DNA of 34,901 nt from Parabacteroides sp. (GTDB lineage: Bacteria > Bacteroidota > Bacteroidia > Bacteroidales > Tannerellaceae): assembly GCA_019417325.1 (NCBI GenBank), contig DXVO01000012.1, positions 1-34,901 of the forward strand, read 5' to 3'. Positions 25,701 through 32,063 of the stretch are shown piece by piece (positions within the stretch are counted from its first letter, which is position 1; each line of letters begins with the position of its first letter). Position numbers and translations under genes: made by a program. The notes beneath the pieces were generated by a model, which saw only the letters and a program-made list of their open reading frames with translations, made no database searches and was not told the origin of the DNA.

Positions 25701-25998
25701 CTACTCAAATGCCCATGGCTTCCCGTTTGTTTACAAAACACTGGGTATCGGAAAACTAATCGGAACACCTGTTCCCGGCACCATGACTGCGGTATGGTGG
25801 GAAACTCAGATTGACCCGACAATCGTATTCGGTATTCCCCAGGTAGGTGTAATGGATATGCAGGGAAATTATCTGGAGAACCATGAACTGCAACCGGATG
25901 TTGAAATTTACAATACACCGGAATCACAGTTGAAAGGTGAAGACCATCAATTGGAAGAAGCAGTAAAGGTGATGCTCCAAACAGTAAAACAAAAATAA
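22738..25998 (+). CDS. Tricorn-type S41 serine protease, second copy
   Basis: This 1086-residue secreted peptidase has the same domain plan as the first copy but belongs to a different subgroup. The signal peptide is MKFLFILTSALFVTTNVFAE. Propeller repeats begin at once (ISPNGETIAFTYKGDIY, WSPDGSKIAFASDR). A very charged Lys/Asp/Glu linker occupies about 562-600. The C1 domain (AKEREYIFNHTWRQVLDKFYD), PDZ (about 800-880) and C2 domains follow. Catalytic equivalents are Ser773-His774 (NGSHTG), Ser990 (NYSNAHG) and Glu1047 (LENHEL). The oxyanion-hole Asp next to the nucleophile in archaeal Tricorn is Asn991 here. queH begins 2 bases after its stop, so the two form an operon ending at the terminator near 26591. 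A functional link to queuosine synthesis is not evident. Confidence 0.92.
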   Translation: MKFLFILTSALFVTTNVFAEDNPLWMRYPAISPNGETIAFTYKGDIYTVPTNGGKATQLTTHPAHDTQPVWSPDGSKIAFASDRTGNFDIYVMDKDGGVPKQLTTHSANEYPETFTDNNHILYTASIQQDVKDSQFPSGTFAQIYQISLDGGRPILYSSYAMQSLALNKQGDKLLYQDIKGYEDPWRKHHQSSITRDIWLCSLGNERSFKKITTFRGEDRNPVWAPDGNSFYYLSEEKGSFNVFKNDLTGKNIRQITQHTTHPVRFLSSDNNGKLCYGYNGEIYTLKEGGQPAKVNIHIIADKVENDLISQLKTSGATDIAVSPSGKEVAFIVRGDVYVTSTDFETTRQITNTPQQERDLDFSPDGKSLVYSAERGDTWGIYQSSLVRKDDKYFTYAQEIKEEPLVVSGQTSFQPLYSPDGKEVAFLENRTTLRVINLKSKDVRTVLDGKYNYSYSDGDQSYQWSPDSKWILATYIAIGGWNNSDIALIKADGSGDVTNLTESGYSDGNAKWVLDGKAMIWSSDRAGYRSHGSWGAERDMYIMFFDGEAYDKFRLSKEEQALIEDEEKNKDTDKKDENSKDKKDKKKDDKKTEDKEDKPVEPLKFDLANRKNRIMRLTVNSSFLGDAVLTSKGDKLYYCAAFESGYDLWEQNFKEKSTKILIKGVGGGNMFTDKKGENLFLISRGQLKKIDVKDSKDKPIGFKAEFSYRPAKEREYIFNHTWRQVLDKFYDPTLHGIDWAGYKTAYARFLPHINNNYDFQEMLSEMLGELNGSHTGARYRPASTAPATACLGAFYDNNYSGDGLKIAEIIEQGPLTQADSKIKAGCIIEKIDGTPIKAGEDYYPLLSGKADKKILLSIYDPTTKQRFDEQVKPITYGTQSNLLYKRWIEQKRLMVEKLSGGKIGYVHVRGMNSESFRDVYSELLGRCRNKEAVIVDTRHNGGGWLHDDLATLLSGKEYERFMPRGQYIGSDPFNKWLKPSCVLVCEDNYSNAHGFPFVYKTLGIGKLIGTPVPGTMTAVWWETQIDPTIVFGIPQVGVMDMQGNYLENHELQPDVEIYNTPESQLKGEDHQLEEAVKVMLQTVKQK

Positions 25999-26000
25999 GA

Positions 26001-26570
26001 ATGTTGGAAGTTCATACCCCGAACGGAGAAAATAAAGTTTTATTGCACGCTTGTTGTGCACCCTGTTCGTCAGCAATCATCGAATGCTTGCTGACGAACA
26101 GTATCCGTCCTACGATTTTCTACTTTAATCCGAATATATTCCCTGAAGAAGAATATAAAATTCGAAAAGCAGAGAACCAGCGTTATGTGGAAAGCCTGCA
26201 ACTCGATTTTATCGATGCAGACTACGACCATTTGGCATGGCGTGAAATCACCAAAGGAATGGAGAAGGAACCGGAACGGGGCAAAAGATGTTTGGAATGT
26301 TTTTTCTACCGGCTGAAAAAAACCGCATGCTATGCAAGTGAAAATGGTTTCTCCCTATTTACTACCACATTGGCTTCTTCCCGATGGAAGAACCTCGAGC
26401 AAATATGCGAAGCAGGCAAAAAAGCCGCAAATCTATATCCTGGGACTCTTTTCTGGGAGCAGAACTGGAGAAAAGGAGGACTGAGCGAACGCAGAAAAGA
26501 AATTATTGCGGAATATCAGTTTTACAACCAGCAATACTGCGGATGTGAATTCTCCTTCAGAAACAAATAG
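26001..26570 (+). CDS. queH: Epoxyqueuosine reductase QueH
   Basis: This 189-residue enzyme carries out the last step of queuosine tRNA modification, reducing epoxyqueuosine to queuosine; it replaces the unrelated cobalamin enzyme QueG. The family's iron-sulphur ligands are present: HACCAPCS (Cys18, Cys19, Cys22), KRCLECFFYRL (Cys97, Cys100) and YCGCEFS (Cys180, Cys182). The typical TTLASSRWKN and WEQNWRKGGLSER segments are also there. It is cytoplasmic. The start at 26001 is 2 bases after the Tricorn stop. The length is close to other short QueH proteins. Confidence 0.95.
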   Translation: MLEVHTPNGENKVLLHACCAPCSSAIIECLLTNSIRPTIFYFNPNIFPEEEYKIRKAENQRYVESLQLDFIDADYDHLAWREITKGMEKEPERGKRCLECFFYRLKKTACYASENGFSLFTTTLASSRWKNLEQICEAGKKAANLYPGTLFWEQNWRKGGLSERRKEIIAEYQFYNQQYCGCEFSFRNK

Positions 26571-26590
26571 CACCTCATATTCAAGGATAT

Positions 26591-26650
26591 AAAAGTCAAT
26601 ATTACAGAGCTTACAACATTGCAGATATTCTGTAATATTGACTTTTTCTT
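26591..26650. terminator. Strong bidirectional terminator
   Basis: An 18-bp perfect stem pairs AAAAGTCAATATTACAGA (26591-26608) with TCTGTAATATTGACTTTT (26629-26646), followed by a T-rich run. It lies between the convergent queH and O-antigen-ligase-like genes and should serve both. Confidence 0.88.
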
Positions 26651-26664
26651 TTTTTCAAAAAGTG

Positions 26665-28488
26665 TTATTCAAGCCTGAGTTGTTTATCCGATAATATTTT
26701 ATAAACTTCCCTCTTTATTTCACCCGCATGTTCTTTTTGTAAAGAAGACAAACGGAGTGCACAAGAAGCTGCTTTTTTCAGTTTATCCGGATGATAAAAA
26801 GAAGCATTTGCATATAAGTGAACTAACATTAAATATCCACGGCAGTGCCCAGGAAGAATTTGAGTGATTTTTTCCAGGTAAAATTCCGCATCTTCATAAT
26901 TGCCAAGGGCTTCATCATTCATAGCCATGGCATAATAAATCTGAGGATTTGCACTCAGTTGCATCGCTCTTTCCAACCATACGACAGCCGTTGAATACTT
27001 ACCCACTTTATTAAAACAGGTTGCCCCTTCATATAAAAAATCAGGTCTGTGATATAAGGAAAAATACAATTTCTCATACCTATATGCCGCTAACTCATAA
27101 TGATTGGCAAGATATAAATCCCGGGAATTTTTCCATTCTTTGTAGATATGTACCGAATCTTTCTGGGCATAAAAAATAGCACATGAAACAATTGCTATCA
27201 GAATTCCAATATAAGGAAGACTTTTTAAACCTTGAAAAGAACTCCCCTTTTTCGTTACGCACATGGTTGTAAGAAAAATAAGCAACACACATAATGTGGG
27301 TAATTGCAGCGGATAAGAATATAAAGCAAACACAACCAAGGCAATAACCCCTCCGGTGCAGCCAATCCGGTTATGTTTGATTCCGTAATAAACAGAAAAC
27401 GCGAGCCATAACATGAAAAGTAATAACCCTACCACTCCAATTTCCACACCCATCAGTAAATAATCATTATAAGGGTAATCCGGGCACATGCCTATTCCAC
27501 ATTCGGCATCAGAAGCAATCCCCGAAGTAAAATAATCTGCTTGTGCTTTTGCATAAACAGAAGGGAAACTACCCAGGCCAGTCCCTAAGAAAGGATGTTT
27601 AATAATCACATTCGTTGTTACATTCCATATTAACAAATGCTTCTGTACTGCCCCGGAATGAAAAGAAACAGCAGATAGTAGCAAACCGGCTGCTATAAAA
27701 AGCAACATCATTAGAGAAGCTACGACAAATAATTTACGATATTTATGTATTGCTTCCTTCGTCTTTGTCAAACCAATCATCCTCATCCAACAAACCCAAC
27801 AGCATGAAACTGCAGAAACAATCAAAACCGAGAGATTCATTCTCAGACAAAGAGCTACGGATATTGAAATAAATCCGACACAAGCCAGATAAAACAAAAA
27901 TGTACGGGACTCCCAACAAGATAATTTTTTACAATTCCTAAAGCGCAAAAACATATTCAAAGAAATAGGAAGCATTACTGTTATGTATCCTGTAGATAAC
28001 TCCAACGGTACGGCTCCATCCAACAATTTCAATATAGGATGATCGGAAAAATTCCCAAAATATAATCTGATATAGGATATCGCACAAACGGTACCGAAAA
28101 AAAGAGCAATTGAAACAAAAAATATCCGTAATTCCGGATACCGTTGTAAAGAAATACGCAACATAAACCACAAGGCAACCAGTTGGGATATAAAAATCAG
28201 TTTGTCCGGTTGAATATTAAGCTGTTTATCATAAGTAACAAGGACGATTCCCAACAACAATAAAACAAGAACATCAGGCAAAGAAAAGATAAAAACACGT
28301 TTTCTACTCGTTAATTCCATAAATAATAAACTTCCGGCAAAAGCAACGGATGCATAATGAAACCAACAGATTCTCCCTATAGCTTCCCCATGATAAATAT
28401 CAGGATTAATAGCAAAGATTATACAAAGGAGTAACATGCCACTTGTTGACAACAACAATAATTGTAAAAAATCAAACAATTTGTTCAT
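26665..28488 (-). CDS. O-antigen ligase-like membrane protein with TPR domain
   Basis: This 607-residue integral membrane protein has about 11-12 hydrophobic segments over residues 1-430. It contains a Wzy_C-type region (HLLIWNVTTNVIIKHPFLGTGLGSF, then a periplasmic loop and YPYNDYLLMGVEIGVVGLLL). This pattern is shared by O-antigen ligases, polymerases and oligosaccharyltransferases that move lipid-linked glycans in the periplasm. Residues about 440-600 form tetratricopeptide-like repeats (ALYRYEKLYF-type helices, TAVVWLERAMQLSANPQIYYAMA, NYEDAEFYLEKITQILPGH). The gene stands alone, with no glycan biosynthesis genes nearby, so its acceptor (lipid A core, protein or other) is unknown. Confidence 0.82.
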   Translation of the reverse strand: MNKLFDFLQLLLLSTSGMLLLCIIFAINPDIYHGEAIGRICWFHYASVAFAGSLLFMELTSRKRVFIFSLPDVLVLLLLGIVLVTYDKQLNIQPDKLIFISQLVALWFMLRISLQRYPELRIFFVSIALFFGTVCAISYIRLYFGNFSDHPILKLLDGAVPLELSTGYITVMLPISLNMFLRFRNCKKLSCWESRTFLFYLACVGFISISVALCLRMNLSVLIVSAVSCCWVCWMRMIGLTKTKEAIHKYRKLFVVASLMMLLFIAAGLLLSAVSFHSGAVQKHLLIWNVTTNVIIKHPFLGTGLGSFPSVYAKAQADYFTSGIASDAECGIGMCPDYPYNDYLLMGVEIGVVGLLLFMLWLAFSVYYGIKHNRIGCTGGVIALVVFALYSYPLQLPTLCVLLIFLTTMCVTKKGSSFQGLKSLPYIGILIAIVSCAIFYAQKDSVHIYKEWKNSRDLYLANHYELAAYRYEKLYFSLYHRPDFLYEGATCFNKVGKYSTAVVWLERAMQLSANPQIYYAMAMNDEALGNYEDAEFYLEKITQILPGHCRGYLMLVHLYANASFYHPDKLKKAASCALRLSSLQKEHAGEIKREVYKILSDKQLRLE

Positions 28489-28845
28489 TTCAAATTTTTT
28501 TTGAGGGTTAAACCATTAATAAATATTCTCTAAAAGCACAATAATTCAACAGCTTGACCATCCTTCAAATAATAATAGAACAAAAAATACCCTTTAGCCA
28601 AAAACGTCTACTAAACATTATTTTTATCCAAAACTCTTAATATTATCAAAAAGAGATGCACAGTCTACAAATACAAAGTTTGAATAACAAACCTATACCC
28701 TGCAGATAGTTAAAGGTAGGTATTGTATAAGCTCTGAAAATCTCTTTTCGCTGACATTTTATTGACAAATCCCGGATAATTCTCAGTCGCCTAAAGAGAT
28801 TCTTACTATCTTTGTATCCATTTGAAATAAAAAAGTAAATAAAGA
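28489..28845. other. 357-bp divergent promoter region
   Basis: This separates the O-antigen-ligase-like gene (minus) from trpS (plus). It contains the trpS -7 box at 28807-28814. I see no small gene or RNA in it; a 76-codon minus-strand frame overlapping the trpS start is not convincing. Confidence 0.5.
28807..28814 (+). promoter_or_regulatory. -7 box of trpS
   Basis: TATCTTTG matches the Bacteroidetes consensus and lies 31 bases before the trpS start. A -33 TTG at the usual distance is not clear. Confidence 0.55.
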
Positions 28846-29898
28846 ATGGAAACAGTAGTAAGTGGCATTCGCCCAACCGGTAATTTGCACCTGGGGAATT
28901 ACTTCGGTGCAGTAAAAAGTTTTCTGCAAATGCAGAATGAATATAATTGCTATTACTTTATTGCCGATTGGCATTCGTTAACTACCCATCCACATCCCGA
29001 TAATATCCGTAATAGTGCAAAGACAATCCTGGCTGAATATCTAGCTTGTGGCATTGATCCGGAAAAAGCTACGATTTACATTCAAAGCGATGTGCGTGAA
29101 GTGGCTGAATTATACCTGTATCTGAACATGAATGCTGGTATCGGAGAATTGATGCGTACTACCTCTTTCAAGGAAAAAGCCCGTAAACAGTTGCATATCG
29201 ATGCTACCGGAAATGATGGGGAGATGGAGAAGGAAATCTTTAATGAAAACAATAAGCACAGTGTAAGTGCAGGTTTATTGACTTATCCTACCTTAATGGC
29301 TGCCGACATTATCATTCACAAAGCAGTAAAAGTCCCTGTAGGGAAAGACCAGGAGCAGAATATGGAAATGGCACGCCGCTTTGCACGTCGTTTTAATGCT
29401 ACATATGGTGTTGAATTCTTCCCGGAACCTGCATCTTTCCATTTATCTAATAAAGCTGTGAAAGTTCCAGGACTGGACGGATCGGGCAAAATGGGAAAGA
29501 GCGAAGGTAATGCAATCTACCTGGTTGATGACGAAAAGGCTATCAAGAAAAAGGTAATGAAAGCAGTTACGGATGCTGGTCCTACAGAACCAAACAGTGC
29601 AAAGCCGGAGCCGATTGCCAACCTGTTCACAATGATGGAAATTGTGTCTACAAAAGATACCTATGATTTCTTCAACGAAAAATATAACAACTGCGAAATC
29701 CGCTATGGCGACATGAAAAAGCAACTGGCCGAAGATATCAATAAGTTCTGTGCTCCAATACGTGAACGTATACTGGACATTCGCTCCAATGATGAATACA
29801 TGGCAAAAGTAGCTCACATGGGTGCTGAAAAAGCCCGTGAAAGTGCTTCCAGGACATTACGTGAAATACGTGAAATCATTGGATTCAGAGCTGAATAA
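28846..29898 (+). CDS. trpS: Tryptophanyl-tRNA synthetase
   Basis: This 350-residue class I aminoacyl-tRNA synthetase charges tRNA-Trp in the cytoplasm. The opening SGIRPTGNLHLGNYFGA holds the HIGH-type motif (HLGN). The KMSKS-type loop is GSGKMGKSEGNAI at about 211-223. The Trp-pocket region DIIIHKAVKVPVGKDQEQNMEMARRF is intact. The length is normal for bacterial TrpS. It stands alone with its own promoter and terminator. No T-box or tryptophan leader is visible in the short leader. Confidence 0.97.
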   Translation: METVVSGIRPTGNLHLGNYFGAVKSFLQMQNEYNCYYFIADWHSLTTHPHPDNIRNSAKTILAEYLACGIDPEKATIYIQSDVREVAELYLYLNMNAGIGELMRTTSFKEKARKQLHIDATGNDGEMEKEIFNENNKHSVSAGLLTYPTLMAADIIIHKAVKVPVGKDQEQNMEMARRFARRFNATYGVEFFPEPASFHLSNKAVKVPGLDGSGKMGKSEGNAIYLVDDEKAIKKKVMKAVTDAGPTEPNSAKPEPIANLFTMMEIVSTKDTYDFFNEKYNNCEIRYGDMKKQLAEDINKFCAPIRERILDIRSNDEYMAKVAHMGAEKARESASRTLREIREIIGFRAE

Positions 29899-29916
29899 AA
29901 GATAAGCAAATATAGA

Positions 29917-29972
29917 AGTAAGGCTGTAAATATGAATATAAAGTTCATGCGTTTGCAGCCTTACTTGTTTTC
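29917..29972. terminator. Terminator after trpS
   Basis: AGTAAGGCTG (29917-29926) pairs with CAGCCTTACT (29956-29965) around a long loop, followed by TGTTTTCTT. It lies between the converging trpS and lysO genes. Confidence 0.7.
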
Positions 29973-30010
29973 TTACGTCTCTCCCAACAGGAACATTTTA
30001 TATTCCTCCG

Positions 30011-30637
30011 TCAGAATGAGCAGAAGAAAGAGACAAAAAAAGGAACAGTAAAGTCCACTATTATTCCATGAAAAATTGAAACGAATACTAAATCCTTTCC
30101 TGAATAACGGGTGATGATCGGCAATGTCGTATCCATTGTCGTTGCCCCTCCCGCACAAATGGGAGATAGTCTTCCAAAATATTTCACAAATAACGGAGCT
30201 CCGAGCAATGCTATAATTTCACGAATTATATTGGCCATCAAAGCTATCGTTCCTAATTCTGCTGCCATTTGTACGCCAAGCGATGAAGCTTTCAATTCCG
30301 TAATCAGGATAGAAGATAAAGAGTAATAAGCAAAACCACTTCCCACTGCCAAACAGTCCGTCACACTCCATCGGCTGATAAACAGTCCGACAATAGCCGA
30401 TGCAACTAATGTTCCTACAATTGTAGCAAGAGGGACCAACAGTAATTTAGGACGTATGCTAGTCAGGATCTCCTTCAGCTTTTTATCACTACCTATACTC
30501 AGCCCGACCTGGAACATCAATAGGTATAATACATAAACCGTAATGTCATTTTCAATAATTACGCTGGGAAGCATTTCACTCCAGCCTAAAATACACCCCA
30601 ATGCAAAAAAAGCGACTACAATAAGACTACCTTTCAT
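30011..30637 (-). CDS. lysO: LysO-family lysine exporter, C-terminal subunit
   Basis: This 208-residue membrane protein corresponds to the C-terminal two thirds of the E. coli lysine exporter LysO (YbjE). It has about six hydrophobic segments. Characteristic stretches are SGFAYYSLSSILITEL (about 99-114), LGTIALMANIIREI and GGATTMDTTLPIITRYSG. It exports lysine and toxic analogues such as thialysine in E. coli. The start ATG overlaps the stop of the N-terminal subunit gene as ATGA, so the two are translationally coupled. Together the proteins total about 301 residues, the length of the single E. coli protein. Confidence 0.9.
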   Translation of the reverse strand: MKGSLIVVAFFALGCILGWSEMLPSVIIENDITVYVLYLLMFQVGLSIGSDKKLKEILTSIRPKLLLVPLATIVGTLVASAIVGLFISRWSVTDCLAVGSGFAYYSLSSILITELKASSLGVQMAAELGTIALMANIIREIIALLGAPLFVKYFGRLSPICAGGATTMDTTLPIITRYSGKDLVFVSIFHGIIVDFTVPFFVSFFCSF

Positions 30638-30915
30638 TGTTTCTCACTCCTTTCTTTAAAAAAAAGGTTATAAACTGCCCATGCAGCCAATATACTTCCT
30701 GCCGTCCCGGCAGAAGCAATCAAAAAAGCTTGCCCGCCCAATGTAGCCAAATTATTTACTATTTCCTTGTTTGCACCTACAGATATACCCAATAAGAAAA
30801 GGAGAAGTAAAATCGTATAAGAAATAGGCTTTCCTATCTTCTGTAATAATTCTACACGCCGCAAGATATAGCCGAGAGCTATACCTCCAAACATAATTCC
30901 AATAACGGTAAACAT
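30634..30915 (-). CDS. lysO: LysO-family lysine exporter, N-terminal subunit
   Basis: This is a 93-residue protein with three hydrophobic segments. It matches the N-terminal DUF340 part of LysO (IMFGGIALGYILRRVELLQKIGK, then LLLFLLGISVGAN). It is the first of two overlapping genes making a split exporter. It lies 9 bases after the stop of the secreted unknown protein, so it may be transcribed from the promoter at 31338. Confidence 0.88.
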   Translation of the reverse strand: MFTVIGIMFGGIALGYILRRVELLQKIGKPISYTILLLLFLLGISVGANKEIVNNLATLGGQAFLIASAGTAGSILAAWAVYNLFFKERSEKQ

Positions 30916-30924
30916 CGTTTTATT

Positions 30925-31305
30925 TTATTTTTTCTTCGACACTTTAGTAAACTCAACCTGGATAGAAGAACCATCCACATCAGCCGTTCCTACCAGTTTA
31001 TTATTATCCTGCTTGAAAGTCATGCTCACAGGAGTTCCTTCCACAGAAAAACTACATGCATAACCATCACCTTCTTTTTCTATATTGCTGATTGTAAGTT
31101 CAGAGCCACTAATAACAACTACAGCTGTTAATTTACCTTCTTTCTCTGTGAACTTTAATGTACCGGATTGATATCCATAAGGCGCATCCGGAGCCGAGAA
31201 ACTCCACTCACCTCTCAATACCGGACTTTTGCTCTGCGCATACATCACCGTACACATAATCAGACATACAAGTGCATAGAGCACTCTTCTCATGTTCTTT
31301 TTCAT
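30925..31305 (-). CDS. Secreted hypothetical protein, 126 residues
   Basis: I do not recognise a named family. The signal peptide MRRVLYALVCLIMCTVMYAQ ends around AQS, after which the mature protein is about 100 residues of alternating beta-strands (RGEWSFSAPDAPYGYQSG, KLTAVVVISGSELTISNI, VSMTFKQDNNKLVGTADVDG). This suggests a small lipocalin-like or other beta-barrel fold in the periplasm. It starts 40 bases before a -7 box on the same strand and lies just upstream of the lysO pair. Confidence 0.7.
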   Translation of the reverse strand: MKKNMRRVLYALVCLIMCTVMYAQSKSPVLRGEWSFSAPDAPYGYQSGTLKFTEKEGKLTAVVVISGSELTISNIEKEGDGYACSFSVEGTPVSMTFKQDNNKLVGTADVDGSSIQVEFTKVSKKK

Positions 31306-31337
31306 AAATACAGAAATTTAAACTAGATTTAAAAGTT

Positions 31338-31345
31338 CAAAGATA
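31338..31345 (-). promoter_or_regulatory. -7 box of the secreted protein gene
   Basis: On the minus strand this reads TATCTTTG, 32 bases before the start at 31305. It may also serve the lysO genes that follow. Confidence 0.45.
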
Positions 31346-31349
31346 GTAA

Positions 31350-31673
31350 TTACCCGCAATAAAAAAAGGAGTATAAATATAGAATAAACACCGACAAACA
31401 AAGAAAAGCCAATATAAGGCAAACCCATAATATCAAACGGCAGTGGCGTTTTTTCTTCATTCCAGTAATCCGCTTCAGGATCTTCCGGTCGAATTCATCG
31501 CCCAGCAAGGGTAGTTTTTCGGCTTCCGGAGTTGAAAACCAGGCTTTATAAGGGCGTAATTCGGGAGGTATCTCATTATTTGTAAAAAAATGGCGTAATT
31601 CGCGTTCTTCATCTATAGAAGTAGAGCAGCCCCAATATTTATTCAATAACATATATATCCGGTCACAATCCAT
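31350..31673 (-). CDS. Small membrane protein, anti-sigma-like position
   Basis: Numbering from the ATG at 31673 gives 107 residues; a longer frame from 31742 would overlap the preceding gene and lacks family character. The soluble N-terminal part (MDCDRIYMLLNKYWGCSTS, EERELRHFF) has the look of the short zinc-less anti-sigma-type proteins that follow ECF sigma genes in Bacteroidales. One membrane segment lies near the C-terminus (LILWVCLILAFLCLSVFILY). Its gene begins 19 bases after the stop of the region-2-only sigma factor. A role as partner or inhibitor is an inference from position. Confidence 0.6.
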   Translation of the reverse strand: MDCDRIYMLLNKYWGCSTSIDEERELRHFFTNNEIPPELRPYKAWFSTPEAEKLPLLGDEFDRKILKRITGMKKKRHCRLILWVCLILAFLCLSVFILYLYSFFYCG

Positions 31674-31692
31674 CTTCCTTCCCTTTCTAAAA

Positions 31693-31950
31693 TCATTTGC
31701 CAACAGCAAATTGCTCACAAATAGTTTGACGGACACAGACATTCTGTAAAGCCATATTCCGGGTTACCATCAAACAGTAAGAAGGCAAATCTTCTATAAC
31801 TATCCATGTATCCCGCTGGCTCCAAACCTTCAATAAAGCATCCTCCACTATTTGCTTCGATAAATCCGTATCTCCCGTTATCCGGAAAGCTATGCGATAT
31901 AGATTATCTTTTAATGGCAGTATTCGTTTTATAAAATCATCCGTTCTCAT
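31693..31950 (-). CDS. ECF sigma factor reduced to region 2
   Basis: This 85-residue protein (from Met at 31950; a longer frame starts at 31977) matches sigma region 2: DDFIKRILPLKDNLYRIAFR, then a core-binding helix in which VEDALLKVWSQR takes the place of the usual VQDvmlKiW. It ends soon after RNMALQ. Region 4, needed for -35 recognition, is missing; full-length relatives have about 160-180 residues. No remnant of region 4 exists before the next gene, only 19 bases away. It is either a decayed sigma gene or a shortened regulator that can bind RNA polymerase without directing it. Confidence 0.7.
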   Translation of the reverse strand: MRTDDFIKRILPLKDNLYRIAFRITGDTDLSKQIVEDALLKVWSQRDTWIVIEDLPSYCLMVTRNMALQNVCVRQTICEQFAVGK

Positions 31951-31987
31951 CGCTTTTATTTTAATAGACGCAAACAAGTATCCACAG

Positions 31988-32021
31988 GTTGCAATTTTCC
32001 AATGTTTTTTCTCTATATTTG
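31988..32021 (+). promoter_or_regulatory. Promoter of the GH92 gene
   Basis: GTTG (31988-31991) and TATATTTG (32014-32021), spaced by 22 bases, fit the Bacteroidetes -33/-7 pattern and lead to a leader of about 36 bases. Confidence 0.6.
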
Positions 32022-32063
32022 CTTCATTCTCTTTTTAAACGCTTGTTATTCTAATTTTTATAT

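Noticed and set aside
25871..25885. CTGGAGAAC matching part of the invertible-segment repeat
   Set aside because: It lies inside the second Tricorn coding sequence, lacks the outer arm bases and has no inverted partner nearby.
28604..28610. ACGTCTA resembling the ECF -10 motif upstream of trpS
   Set aside because: No CATAGGG-like block lies 15-17 bases before it, and trpS has an ordinary -7 box closer to its start.
28646..28876. 76-codon minus-strand frame overlapping the trpS start
   Set aside because: It overlaps the trpS promoter and start, is low in complexity and resembles no family.
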